Positions 53,385-60,672 of a stretch of DNA of 64,000 nucleotides are shown here, piece after piece. The stretch's first letter is position 1. Every line of letters begins with the position of its first letter. The notes below the pieces were generated by a model, which saw only the letters and a program-made list of their open reading frames with translations, was not told where the DNA came from and did no database searches. The position numbers and the translations under genes were made by a program. Source of the stretch: Dokdonella_A sp014338185 (GTDB taxonomy: Bacteria; Pseudomonadota; Gammaproteobacteria; Xanthomonadales; Rhodanobacteraceae); assembly GCA_030263295.1 (NCBI GenBank), contig SZOS01000009.1:1-64000 (forward strand), given 5' to 3'.

Positions 53385-54173
53385 TCAGGCGGGGGCGGGC
53401 AGCGCGAGCAGCAGCGCGCCCAGCACGATGCGATAGATCGCGAACGGCGTGAAGCGGTGGCTGCGGATGTAGCCGAGCAGCCATTTGACCGCGACGAAGC
53501 CGGTGACGAGCGAGGTGGTGAAGGCGAGCGCGAGCGCGCTCCAGTCCTCGTGCAGGCCCTCGTGCCGGATCGCCTTGTACAGCTCGTAGCCGCTGGCCGC
53601 GAACATCGTGGGGATGCCGACGAGGAATGCGAACTCGGTGGCGGCGGCGCGGTGATTGGCGCCCGCGAGCATCGCCACGAAGATCGTCGCGGCCGAGCGC
53701 GAAGTGCCCGGGAACATGCCCGCCACCACCTGTGCGAGTCCAACCAGGACCGCCACGCGCCAGCTGATGGCCGCGTGCTCGGGCCGCCGCGCGGCCAGCC
53801 ATTCGGCGCCGATCATCCACACGCCGCCGAGGATGAGTGCCCACGCGATCGGGGTCACGGTCGCCGGCAGCTTGAAGCCGCGGCTGGCCGCCACCAGCCC
53901 GAGCACACCCGTGATGAGGAAGGCGCAGGTGAGCTTGAGCGCATAGTCGCGGTTGCGTGCTTGGGCGAGGCCGCCCGCCAGTTGCCACAACCGCTCGCGA
54001 TAGATGAGCACCACCGCGAGGATCGCGCCGGCCTGGATCACCACGTTGAACACGTCCGAGCGCGCGCCGAGCCAGCGCTCGGCGATGAGCAGGTGGCCCG
54101 TGCTCGAGATCGGCAGGAACTCGGTGATGCCTTCGATGAGGCCGAGCAGGAGCGTGGCGGCGAGGTCGGACAC
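53385..54173 (-). CDS. uppP: Undecaprenyl-diphosphate phosphatase
   Basis: UppP dephosphorylates undecaprenyl pyrophosphate at the inner membrane, regenerating the lipid carrier for peptidoglycan and other envelope polymers. The 262 residues contain LIEGITEFLPISSTGHLLIAE and the second active-site motif GMFPGTSRSAATIF, with about eight membrane segments. The start is GTG at 54173. A -10-like TAGAAT (minus strand, 54201-54206) would give a short leader. Only 15 bases separate its 3' end from the convergent PEBP gene. It is divergent from glnA. Confidence 0.95.
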   Translation of the reverse strand: MSDLAATLLLGLIEGITEFLPISSTGHLLIAERWLGARSDVFNVVIQAGAILAVVLIYRERLWQLAGGLAQARNRDYALKLTCAFLITGVLGLVAASRGFKLPATVTPIAWALILGGVWMIGAEWLAARRPEHAAISWRVAVLVGLAQVVAGMFPGTSRSAATIFVAMLAGANHRAAATEFAFLVGIPTMFAASGYELYKAIRHEGLHEDWSALALAFTTSLVTGFVAVKWLLGYIRSHRFTPFAIYRIVLGALLLALPAPA

Positions 54174-54243
54174 GGCGCGGGCGGTGGCGGCGGACCGTGC
54201 ATTCTAGGCGGTACCGGCCGCGCCGCCCGCGCAGGTGGACAAA

Positions 54244-54281
54244 TGCACCTAAGTGGTGCGACATGCGCACCACAATGATGC
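54244..54281 (+). promoter_or_regulatory. Two NtrC binding sites
   Basis: TGCACCTAAGTGGTGC (54244-54259) follows the E. coli NtrC pattern TGCACCA-N3-TGGTGC. A second site, GCACCACAATGATGC (54267-54281), has one mismatch in the right half. The sites are about 22 bases apart (two helical turns) and 62-99 bases upstream of the glnA sigma-54 promoter, the usual enhancer geometry. Confidence 0.7.
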
Positions 54282-54342
54282 GTTTCAGGCGGGTGCCGCG
54301 GCCCACGGCGCATTCCAGCGCGGCTGGCGGGACCGATGTCGC

Positions 54343-54358
54343 TGGCACGCTGCTTGCT
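54343..54358 (+). promoter_or_regulatory. Sigma-54 promoter of glnA
   Basis: TGGCACGCTGCTTGCT is a perfect match to TGGCACG-N4-TTGCW, with the GG at 54344-54345 and the GC at 54356-54357 ten bases apart. Transcription would start near 54369, about 33 bases before the glnA ATG. With the NtrC sites just upstream this forms a complete nitrogen-regulated promoter. Confidence 0.85.
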
Positions 54359-54401
54359 GAAGAGTCGCCGTCCCTTCCCGTCCTGCCCCCGGAGCCTTGC
54401 C

Positions 54402-55814
54402 ATGACCGCCGTCGCCAACCTGCTCAAGAAGATCAAGGAAGACAACATCGAGTTCGTCGACCTGCGCTTTGCCGACATGCTCGGCAAGGAGCACCACATG
54501 AGCTATCCCGCACACTCGGTCGACGAGTCGCTGTTCGAGGACGGCAAGATGTTCGACGGCTCATCGATCGCGGGCTGGAAGGGCATCAACGAGTCGGACA
54601 TGGTGCTGCTGCCCGATCCCGAGGCGGCCTTCGTCGATCCGTTCATGGCCGACCGCACGCTGGTACTGCAGTGCGACGTGCTCGAGCCGAGCACGATGCA
54701 GGCCTATGCGCGCGACCCGCGCTCGATCGCGCGCCGCGCCGAGGCCTACCTCAAGTCCACCGGCATCGCCGATACCGCCTACTTCGGCCCCGAGCCCGAG
54801 TTCTTCATCTTCGACTCGGTGCGCTACCGCAACGACATGGGCCATGTCGCGTTCGAGATCGGCTCGGAGGAGGCCGCGTGGTCGACCCACAAGTCCTTCG
54901 CCGGCGAGAACCACGGTCATCGCGGCGGGGTCAAGGGCGGCTACTTCCCGGTGCCGCCGGTGGACAGCTTCCAGGACCTGCGCGCGCGCATGTGCAAGGT
55001 GCTCGAACAGATCGGTCAGGTGGTCGAGGTGCACCACCACGAGGTTGCCAACGCAGGCCAGTGCGAGATCGGCACGCGCTTCAACACCCTGCTGCGCAAG
55101 GCCGATGAACTGCTCGCGCTGAAGTACGTGGTCAAGAACGTCGCTCACGAGCACGGCAAGACCGCGACCTTCATGCCCAAGCCGATCGTGGGTGACAACG
55201 GCTCGGGCATGCATGTGCACCAGTCGCTGGCCAAGGCCGGCCACAACCTGTTCGCGGGCGATCTCTACGGCGGCCTGTCGCAGACCGCGCTGCACTACAT
55301 CGGCGGCATCTTCAAGCATGCGCGTGCGATCAACGCCTTCGCCAACTCCACCACCAACAGCTACAAGCGCCTCGTGCCCGGTTTCGAGGCGCCGGTGATG
55401 CTCGCCTACTCGGCGCGCAACCGTTCGGCCAGCTGCCGCATCCCGTTCGTGCACAGCGCCAAGGCGCGCCGCATCGAGGTGCGCTTCCCCGATCCGATGA
55501 ACAGCGGCTACCTCACCTTCAGCGCGCTGCTCATGGCCGGCCTCGACGGCATCCTCAACAAGATCGACCCGGGCGCGCCCTCGGACAAGGACCTGTACGA
55601 CCTGCCGCCCGAGGAAGAGAAGAACATCCCGACCGTGTGCGCCTCGCTCGACCAGGCGCTCGAGGCGCTCGACCGCGACCGCGGCTTCCTCACCGCGGGC
55701 GGCGTGTTCTCCGACGATTTCATCAACGCCTATATCGAGGTCAAGATGGCCGAGGTGACGCGCTTCCGCGCCGCCACCCATCCGCTCGAGTACCAGATGT
55801 ACTACGCGATCTGA
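54402..55814 (+). CDS. glnA: Glutamine synthetase, type I
   Basis: A 470-residue dodecameric enzyme that joins ammonia and glutamate using ATP. Seen: the N-terminal FVDLRFADMLGKEHHMSYP, the DGSSIAGW loop, the metal ligands GPEPEFFIFD, the signature KPIVGDNGSGMHVHQSL, and NRSASCRIPFVHSAKARRIEVRFPD. Tyr399 in DLYDLPPEEE matches the adenylylation site, so post-translational control by GlnE is expected. The ATG at 54402 follows GGAG by seven bases. Its promoter carries NtrC and sigma-54 sites. No glnB, ntrB or ntrC gene lies in the window. Confidence 0.98.
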   Translation: MTAVANLLKKIKEDNIEFVDLRFADMLGKEHHMSYPAHSVDESLFEDGKMFDGSSIAGWKGINESDMVLLPDPEAAFVDPFMADRTLVLQCDVLEPSTMQAYARDPRSIARRAEAYLKSTGIADTAYFGPEPEFFIFDSVRYRNDMGHVAFEIGSEEAAWSTHKSFAGENHGHRGGVKGGYFPVPPVDSFQDLRARMCKVLEQIGQVVEVHHHEVANAGQCEIGTRFNTLLRKADELLALKYVVKNVAHEHGKTATFMPKPIVGDNGSGMHVHQSLAKAGHNLFAGDLYGGLSQTALHYIGGIFKHARAINAFANSTTNSYKRLVPGFEAPVMLAYSARNRSASCRIPFVHSAKARRIEVRFPDPMNSGYLTFSALLMAGLDGILNKIDPGAPSDKDLYDLPPEEEKNIPTVCASLDQALEALDRDRGFLTAGGVFSDDFINAYIEVKMAEVTRFRAATHPLEYQMYYAI

Positions 55815-55877
55815 ACGCAGTCGCGCGCGAAGCTGCTGATCGGGCCGCGCGTCGCAACGCAGGAAATCGCCCACCGG

Positions 55878-55913
55878 ACTCGACTGCCCCAGGCATCGCT
55901 TGGGCAGTCGAGT
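55878..55913. terminator. glnA terminator hairpin
   Basis: ACTCGACTGCCC (55878-55889) pairs perfectly with GGGCAGTCGAGT (55902-55913) around a twelve-base loop. It lies 64 bases after the glnA stop. No run of T follows, so the termination mechanism is uncertain; it could also act on the opposite strand. Confidence 0.55.
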
Positions 55914-56026
55914 GAGTTCACCCGGCGCGGTCTGCAGCGCCCGACCCTCATCGTCGGCATGCCGAGGCTGAGGAAGCTCGCGCATATCGACATCGAAAAG
56001 TGATGCGCGCCACCAGAACGAAACAA

Positions 56027-56044
56027 GGGCCGGATGCCCGGCCC
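56027..56044 (-). terminator. Intrinsic terminator of the GlsB-like gene
   Basis: GGGCCGG (56027-56033) and CCGGCCC (56038-56044) form a perfect stem with a four-base loop. Read on the minus strand, the hairpin is followed by TTGTTTCGTT, a T-rich stretch, just after the stop at 56068. This is a classic rho-independent terminator. Confidence 0.7.
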
Positions 56045-56067
56045 ATGTCGCTTCCGCCCGCGCCAGC

Positions 56068-56322
56068 TCACGCTCGCTTGATCAAGCCGATCAGTACCAG
56101 CAGGATCACCGCGCCGACCAGTGCATTGATGATCGCAGCGATGATGCCGCCACCGATCGAGAGCCCGATCGTCGGCAGCAGCCAGCCTGCGATGAACGCG
56201 CCGACGATGCCGACCACGATGTTGCCGACGAGGCCGAAGCCGTGACCCTTGACGATCTGCCCCGCGAGCCAGCCCGCCACCGCACCCACGACCAGGAACA
56301 CGAGAATCGATTCGATTGTCAC
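56068..56322 (-). CDS. GlsB/YeaQ/YmgE-type small membrane protein
   Basis: An 84-residue inner-membrane protein, sometimes called transglycosylase-associated. Three hydrophobic segments are visible: ILVFLVVGAVAGWLAG, GLVGNIVVGIVGAFIAGWLL and IIAAIINALVGAVILLVLIGLI, with the conserved KGHGFG between the first two. Members are often induced by general stress, but the function is not known. The start is GTG at 56322 after GGAGAG; an in-frame longer form begins at 56421 and is rejected because its extra residues are charged and unconserved. A terminator follows it. Confidence 0.88.
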   Translation of the reverse strand: MTIESILVFLVVGAVAGWLAGQIVKGHGFGLVGNIVVGIVGAFIAGWLLPTIGLSIGGGIIAAIINALVGAVILLVLIGLIKRA

Positions 56323-56496
56323 GCCACTCTCCGCTGAGGTCGTCGCTCGTGCGACCGACCGATTCTGCCGAAGCGACACGGCAGATGCATGGTGCGATGC
56401 CGCGATGCGGCCGCGCGCCAATCGCAGGGAGGGCGAGTTCGGCCGCTTCGCCGCGCTTGCGCGCGACCGTGGTGCGATCGGCAGCGGCCCGCCACG

Positions 56497-57333
56497 TCAC
56501 GGCGCAGCCGGGTCGCTCGCGGTCATGTGGTCGGACAGACGCATCAACGTGACCACATCCTGACGGTTGTGGTCGAGCACGCGGGCGAGGTTACGGCTCG
56601 ACTGACCGCGCAGGAAGGCCAGCCATGCCGCCGGTGCCTGCGCACCGGGCAGGTCGTCGTCGCGCACGATGCGCAGCGCCTGACGTTCGATGGTGGCGAG
56701 GCGGCAGTTCTCGAATACGCCACGGTAGCGCCGCCGCACCGGATGCAGCCAGTCCAGGTGCGGCAGTTCGGCGAGGCGATGATCCACGTGGTTGAGGCGC
56801 AGACGCCCCTTGAGCAGCGGCGCGTCGTAGCTCTTGCCGTTGTAGCTGACGAGAATCGCTGCCGGGTCGAGCCAGGCGTTGAACAGGCGCAGCATCGCCG
56901 CCTCGCCCGCCATCGTCGTGAGATAGAGCTGGCGCACCGTGAGGCGGTCGGCGCGCCAGCGCGCGACGCCGATCATGAACGCGCGCGTGCCCACGCCGCC
57001 GGCCAGACCCGTGGTCTCGGTGTCGAAGCAGACCAGACGCGAGCGTTCGATCGGCGCCTGCGCCAGCCACGGCAGCATCAGTCGCGGATTGGCCGCGTAG
57101 GCGAACGTGCGCTCGACGAGGTACACGCCGGCGGCGACTTCCACACCGGCTGGTGCGGCCAGCACGGGGCGCGGCGCTGCACGCCGCTGTTCGCGCGCGT
57201 GCAGCAGTGCGCGCAAGGTATCGCGCGGTCGCGGCGTCGGGGTCGTCGCGCACAGCAACGGCGCCGGCGTGGAGAGCGCGCCGGCGCCGGCCTCGACGCG
57301 CAGCCGCGCGAGCCGGTCGTTCAAGGTGCTCAT
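56497..57333 (-). CDS. MrfB/YprB-like ribonuclease H-fold exonuclease
   Basis: A 278-residue protein with a DnaQ/RNase H-like exonuclease core. Exo motifs are seen as FDTETTGLAGGVGTRAFM (ExoI), VSYNGKSYDAPLLKGRL (ExoII) and LDHNRQDVVTL (ExoIII), with acidic metal ligands in each. This is the architecture of the B. subtilis YprB/MrfB 3' exonuclease, which acts with the MrfA helicase in repair of mitomycin-type lesions. Its ATG overlaps the TGA of the helicase gene by four bases. The N-terminal 90 residues are Ala/Pro/Arg-rich. A repair role in this organism is inferred from the paired context. Confidence 0.85.
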   Translation of the reverse strand: MSTLNDRLARLRVEAGAGALSTPAPLLCATTPTPRPRDTLRALLHAREQRRAAPRPVLAAPAGVEVAAGVYLVERTFAYAANPRLMLPWLAQAPIERSRLVCFDTETTGLAGGVGTRAFMIGVARWRADRLTVRQLYLTTMAGEAAMLRLFNAWLDPAAILVSYNGKSYDAPLLKGRLRLNHVDHRLAELPHLDWLHPVRRRYRGVFENCRLATIERQALRIVRDDDLPGAQAPAAWLAFLRGQSSRNLARVLDHNRQDVVTLMRLSDHMTASDPAAP

Positions 57334-59717
57334 GCCGCCAGCAGGCTCAGTACCGCGACCGCCAGCTCGGCCTGGCTCGGCTGCGGCGTGTCGCTGGCGA
57401 GGACCGGGCCGATGCAGGCCGGGCAGCCGCCGTTGCAGTCGCAGGCCTCGACCAGTTCCAGAGCCGCGCGCACCAGCTCGGGCGCGGCGCGGTACAAGGG
57501 CTCGGACAGACCGATGCCGCCCGGGAAGTTGTCGTACAGGAACAGCGTGGGAGTGAAGCTGCCGGCCTCGGCAAGGGGCACCGCCTCGCCATGTGCGTTG
57601 CGCCACTGGCCGCGGCCGTTGCCGTCGCGGCTCGCGAATCCCGCCGCATCACCCGATCCGACCGCCTTCTGCAGGTCCTGGCCCTCGGCCATCGCGCGCA
57701 CGCGCGCCACCGTGTGCAGGGCATGCGCCGCGCCGAGGAAGCCATCGAGCGCATCCTGCCGGCTCGCGAACGCGGCTTCGAGCACTGGCTGCGCGAGCTG
57801 CCACCACAGCGCGGTCGTGTGCAGTTCCTGGTCGGGCAGGTTGACCGGTCCGTAGCCGACGTTCTCGTGGCTGTAGTAGCGGATCTTCTTGTAGCCCGAC
57901 ACGTGGCGCACCACATGCACCTCGCCGTGATGGCACGTGCCTTGGCCGGCGTTGCAGCCATCGAAGCGCGCGAGCAGCTTGAGCCGGGTGTAGTCGATCG
58001 CGTCGGTGTAGTAGTCGGCATGGGTCGCGGTGACGAAGGCCTTGCGCCCGACCCAGTCGAGGCGCTCGACCTGCCACGGCCGCGACTGCACGAGGTAGAT
58101 CGCGCCTTCGTAGAGCGTGAGCGCGGCGCTGGAGTAGTCGACCTCGGCGATGATGGTGTGCTTGCCGTCGCTGCGGTCGACCACCACGAAGTTGCCATCG
58201 GCGACCGCGCGCAGGTTGACCGCACCGGCCGGATAGCTGTCGGCGATCCAGTCCCAGCGTGTGCCTTCCTGGTGCAGCACGCCCGCTTCGGCGAGCACGG
58301 CCAGGAAATCGTCGACCACGCCGTCGCCGAAACGGTCGCCGCTGGTGAAGGGCAGCTCGAACGCGGCGCAGCGGATGTGGTCGAGCAGGATCAGCAACTG
58401 GTCCGGCGCGATGCGCGCGTGCTCGGGGGTGGCCGCGGCGAAGAACTCGGGATGGCGCACCACGTACTGGTCCAGCGGTGCGCTGCTGGCCACCAGCACG
58501 CCCAGCGCGGGCCGCTGGCGCCGTCCGGCACGTCCCAGCCGCTGCCAGCTGGCCGCGATCGAGCCGGGAAAGCCGTTGAGAATCGCCACATCCAGCGCGC
58601 CGATGTCCACGCCCAGTTCCAGCGCCGACGTGCTGACCACGCCGTCGAGCGCGCCCTTGCGCAACGCTCGCTCGGTGTGGCGCCGCTCACTTGGCAGGTG
58701 GCCGCCGCGATAGGCGCGGATGCGCTCGCGCTTGCGCGGATCGTGGTCGAACACGTCCTTGAGGTACTTGGTGAGCACTTCGACCATGAGCCGCGATTGG
58801 GCGAACACGATGGTCTTGAGCCGCGCGCGGATGGTGTGCCGCGCCAGCCGCATCGACTGCGACCGCGCCGAGGCGCGGATGCCCAGGTCGGGATTGACCA
58901 CGGGCGGATTCCACAGCAGCACGTGGCGCTCGCCGCACGGCGCGCCGCTGTCGCAGATCGCATGCACCGGCTCGCCGAGCAAGGCCTCGGCGTGCTCGCG
59001 CGGATTGCCGATCGTGGCCGAGCACAGGATGAAGCGCGGCGCCACGCCGTAGAACGCGCACACGCGCTTGAGCCGGCGGATCACGTTGGCCACATGCGAG
59101 CCGAACACGCCGCGGTAGCTGTGCACCTCGTCGATCACCACGTAGCGCAGCGACTCGAAGAACTGTGCCCACTTGGTGTGGTGCGGCAGGATCGCCTGGT
59201 GCAGCATGTCGGGGTTGCTGACCACGATGTCGCCCTTGAGGCGGACCGCCTGGCGCGCGTCGGCGGGCGTGTCGCCGTCGAAGGTGAATGCGCGCAGGCC
59301 GAGCGTGCCCGCGGCATTGAGTTCGAGCAGTTCGGCGACCTGGTCCTGGGCGAGCGCCTTGGTCGGGAACAGGTACAGCGCCTTGGCGCGGTCGGCGTGC
59401 ACCGCGGCGAGCACGGGCAGGTTGTAGCACAGCGTCTTGCCCGAGGCGGTCGGCGTGACCACCACCACGTGCTCGCCCGCGGCCACATGGTCCCAGGCCT
59501 CGCGCTGGTGGCTGTACAGGCGCTCGATGCCGCGCGCGGCCAGCGCCGCGCGCAGCGCCGGCGCGAGCCCGCGCGGGAACTCGCACCAGCGCGCCGGCTG
59601 TGCCGGCCGGCGCACGTGGCCGGTGATGCACTCGCCATGGCGCTGCGACCAGCGCTCGATCAGGCGAGCGATGGGCGAGGGCGCGAGCCCGCTCGGGGTG
59701 GCATCGACGCTCGACAT
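57330..59717 (-). CDS. MrfA/YprA-like DEAD/DEAH helicase
   Basis: A 795-residue SF2 helicase of the Hrq1/YprA group. Seen: LYSHQREAWDHVAAGEHVVVVTPTASGKTLCYNLPVL split by Walker A (PTASGKT) near residue 95, the DEVH box in YVVIDEVHSYRGVFG, CSATIGNP, SALELGVDIGALDVAI and QRLGRAGRRQRP. The C-terminal DUF1998-type domain carries the four-Cys zinc signature CDCNGGCPACIGP. In B. subtilis this protein and MrfB form a mitomycin-C repair system that recognises DNA adducts outside the UvrA pathway. The gene pair is co-translated. The substrate here is inferred. Confidence 0.9.
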   Translation of the reverse strand: MSSVDATPSGLAPSPIARLIERWSQRHGECITGHVRRPAQPARWCEFPRGLAPALRAALAARGIERLYSHQREAWDHVAAGEHVVVVTPTASGKTLCYNLPVLAAVHADRAKALYLFPTKALAQDQVAELLELNAAGTLGLRAFTFDGDTPADARQAVRLKGDIVVSNPDMLHQAILPHHTKWAQFFESLRYVVIDEVHSYRGVFGSHVANVIRRLKRVCAFYGVAPRFILCSATIGNPREHAEALLGEPVHAICDSGAPCGERHVLLWNPPVVNPDLGIRASARSQSMRLARHTIRARLKTIVFAQSRLMVEVLTKYLKDVFDHDPRKRERIRAYRGGHLPSERRHTERALRKGALDGVVSTSALELGVDIGALDVAILNGFPGSIAASWQRLGRAGRRQRPALGVLVASSAPLDQYVVRHPEFFAAATPEHARIAPDQLLILLDHIRCAAFELPFTSGDRFGDGVVDDFLAVLAEAGVLHQEGTRWDWIADSYPAGAVNLRAVADGNFVVVDRSDGKHTIIAEVDYSSAALTLYEGAIYLVQSRPWQVERLDWVGRKAFVTATHADYYTDAIDYTRLKLLARFDGCNAGQGTCHHGEVHVVRHVSGYKKIRYYSHENVGYGPVNLPDQELHTTALWWQLAQPVLEAAFASRQDALDGFLGAAHALHTVARVRAMAEGQDLQKAVGSGDAAGFASRDGNGRGQWRNAHGEAVPLAEAGSFTPTLFLYDNFPGGIGLSEPLYRAAPELVRAALELVEACDCNGGCPACIGPVLASDTPQPSQAELAVAVLSLLAA

Positions 59718-59842
59718 CGCAGGCTCCGCAGGGACGATGGCGCGGTATCGCGCGCGCGCGTCTCAGATCCTGCGACGATGCTGCGCGCAGCACGTGGTCG
59801 CCGGCCGCGGGCGCGCGCCCGGACCGCGCATCCTGTGGCCGC

Positions 59843-60568
59843 TCAGCCCATGCCGCCGTTGATGCCGATCACCTGGCCATTGATGTAGGCCGCTGCGTCC
59901 GAGCACAGGAACGCGACCAGCGCGGCCACCTCGTCGGGCCGGCCCATGCGCGCGGCCGGCACCAGCGCCTTGAGCTGCGCGGCGTCGAACAGGCCTTCGC
60001 TCATGCGCCCTTCGATCACGCCCGGCGCGACCACGTTGGCGCTGATGCCGCGCGCGGCCATCTCGCGCGCCAGGCAGCGCACCGCGCCGTGCAGGCCAGC
60101 CTTGGCCGCCGCGTAGTTGGCCTGGCCGCGATTGCCCAGCACCGCGGCCACCGACGACAGTGCCACCACGCGGCCCCAGCGCTGGCGCGCCATCGCCAGC
60201 AGCAGCGGCTGGCTGGCATGGAAGAAACCGTGCAGGCTCACGTCGATCACGCGCCGCCACTGCTGCTCGCCCATGCCGGCCAGCGGCGCGTCGTCGTGGA
60301 TGCCGGCGTTGTGCACGAGGATGTCGATCGCGCCCTGCGCGAGTTCGGCCTCGAGCGCGGCGCGCGTGGCGGCGCCGTCGGTGAGGTCGCAGCACAGCAC
60401 CTGCGCCTGGCCGCCAGCGGCGCGGATCGCGTCGACCACCGCCTGTGCGCGCTCTGGCGCGCTGTGCGCGTGCACGAGCAGCGCGCAGCCACGCGCCGCG
60501 AGCGTGCGCGCGATCGCACCGCCGATGTCGCCGCTGCCGCCGGTGACGAGTGCGCGTCGTTGCTTCAT
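59843..60568 (-). CDS. fabG: 3-oxoacyl-ACP reductase (FabG-type SDR)
   Basis: A 241-residue NADPH-dependent SDR. Cofactor motif VTGGSGDIGGAIA, then VHNAGIHDDAPL, and catalytic Ser/Tyr/Lys in SSVAAVLGNRGQANYAAAKAGL. The end PDEVAALVAFLCSDAAAYINGQVIGINGGMG is the FabG signature. It resembles the reductase type used in aryl-polyene or xanthomonadin synthesis, though it is 40 kb from the ketosynthase pair at 18-20 kb. The ATG at 60568 gives the normal MKQRRALVTGG start; an ATG three codons upstream (60577) is also possible. No ACP or dehydratase is adjacent. Confidence 0.85.
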   Translation of the reverse strand: MKQRRALVTGGSGDIGGAIARTLAARGCALLVHAHSAPERAQAVVDAIRAAGGQAQVLCCDLTDGAATRAALEAELAQGAIDILVHNAGIHDDAPLAGMGEQQWRRVIDVSLHGFFHASQPLLLAMARQRWGRVVALSSVAAVLGNRGQANYAAAKAGLHGAVRCLAREMAARGISANVVAPGVIEGRMSEGLFDAAQLKALVPAARMGRPDEVAALVAFLCSDAAAYINGQVIGINGGMG

Positions 60569-60672
60569 TGCAGGCATCCGCTGTGGCCGGGGCCACATCA
60601 TCGCCGCTTTCACGGCCGTTGCGCAGCCGGCCGTGGCCGCGCGTGGGCCGCGGCCGCGTCAGCGGCGCGCGT

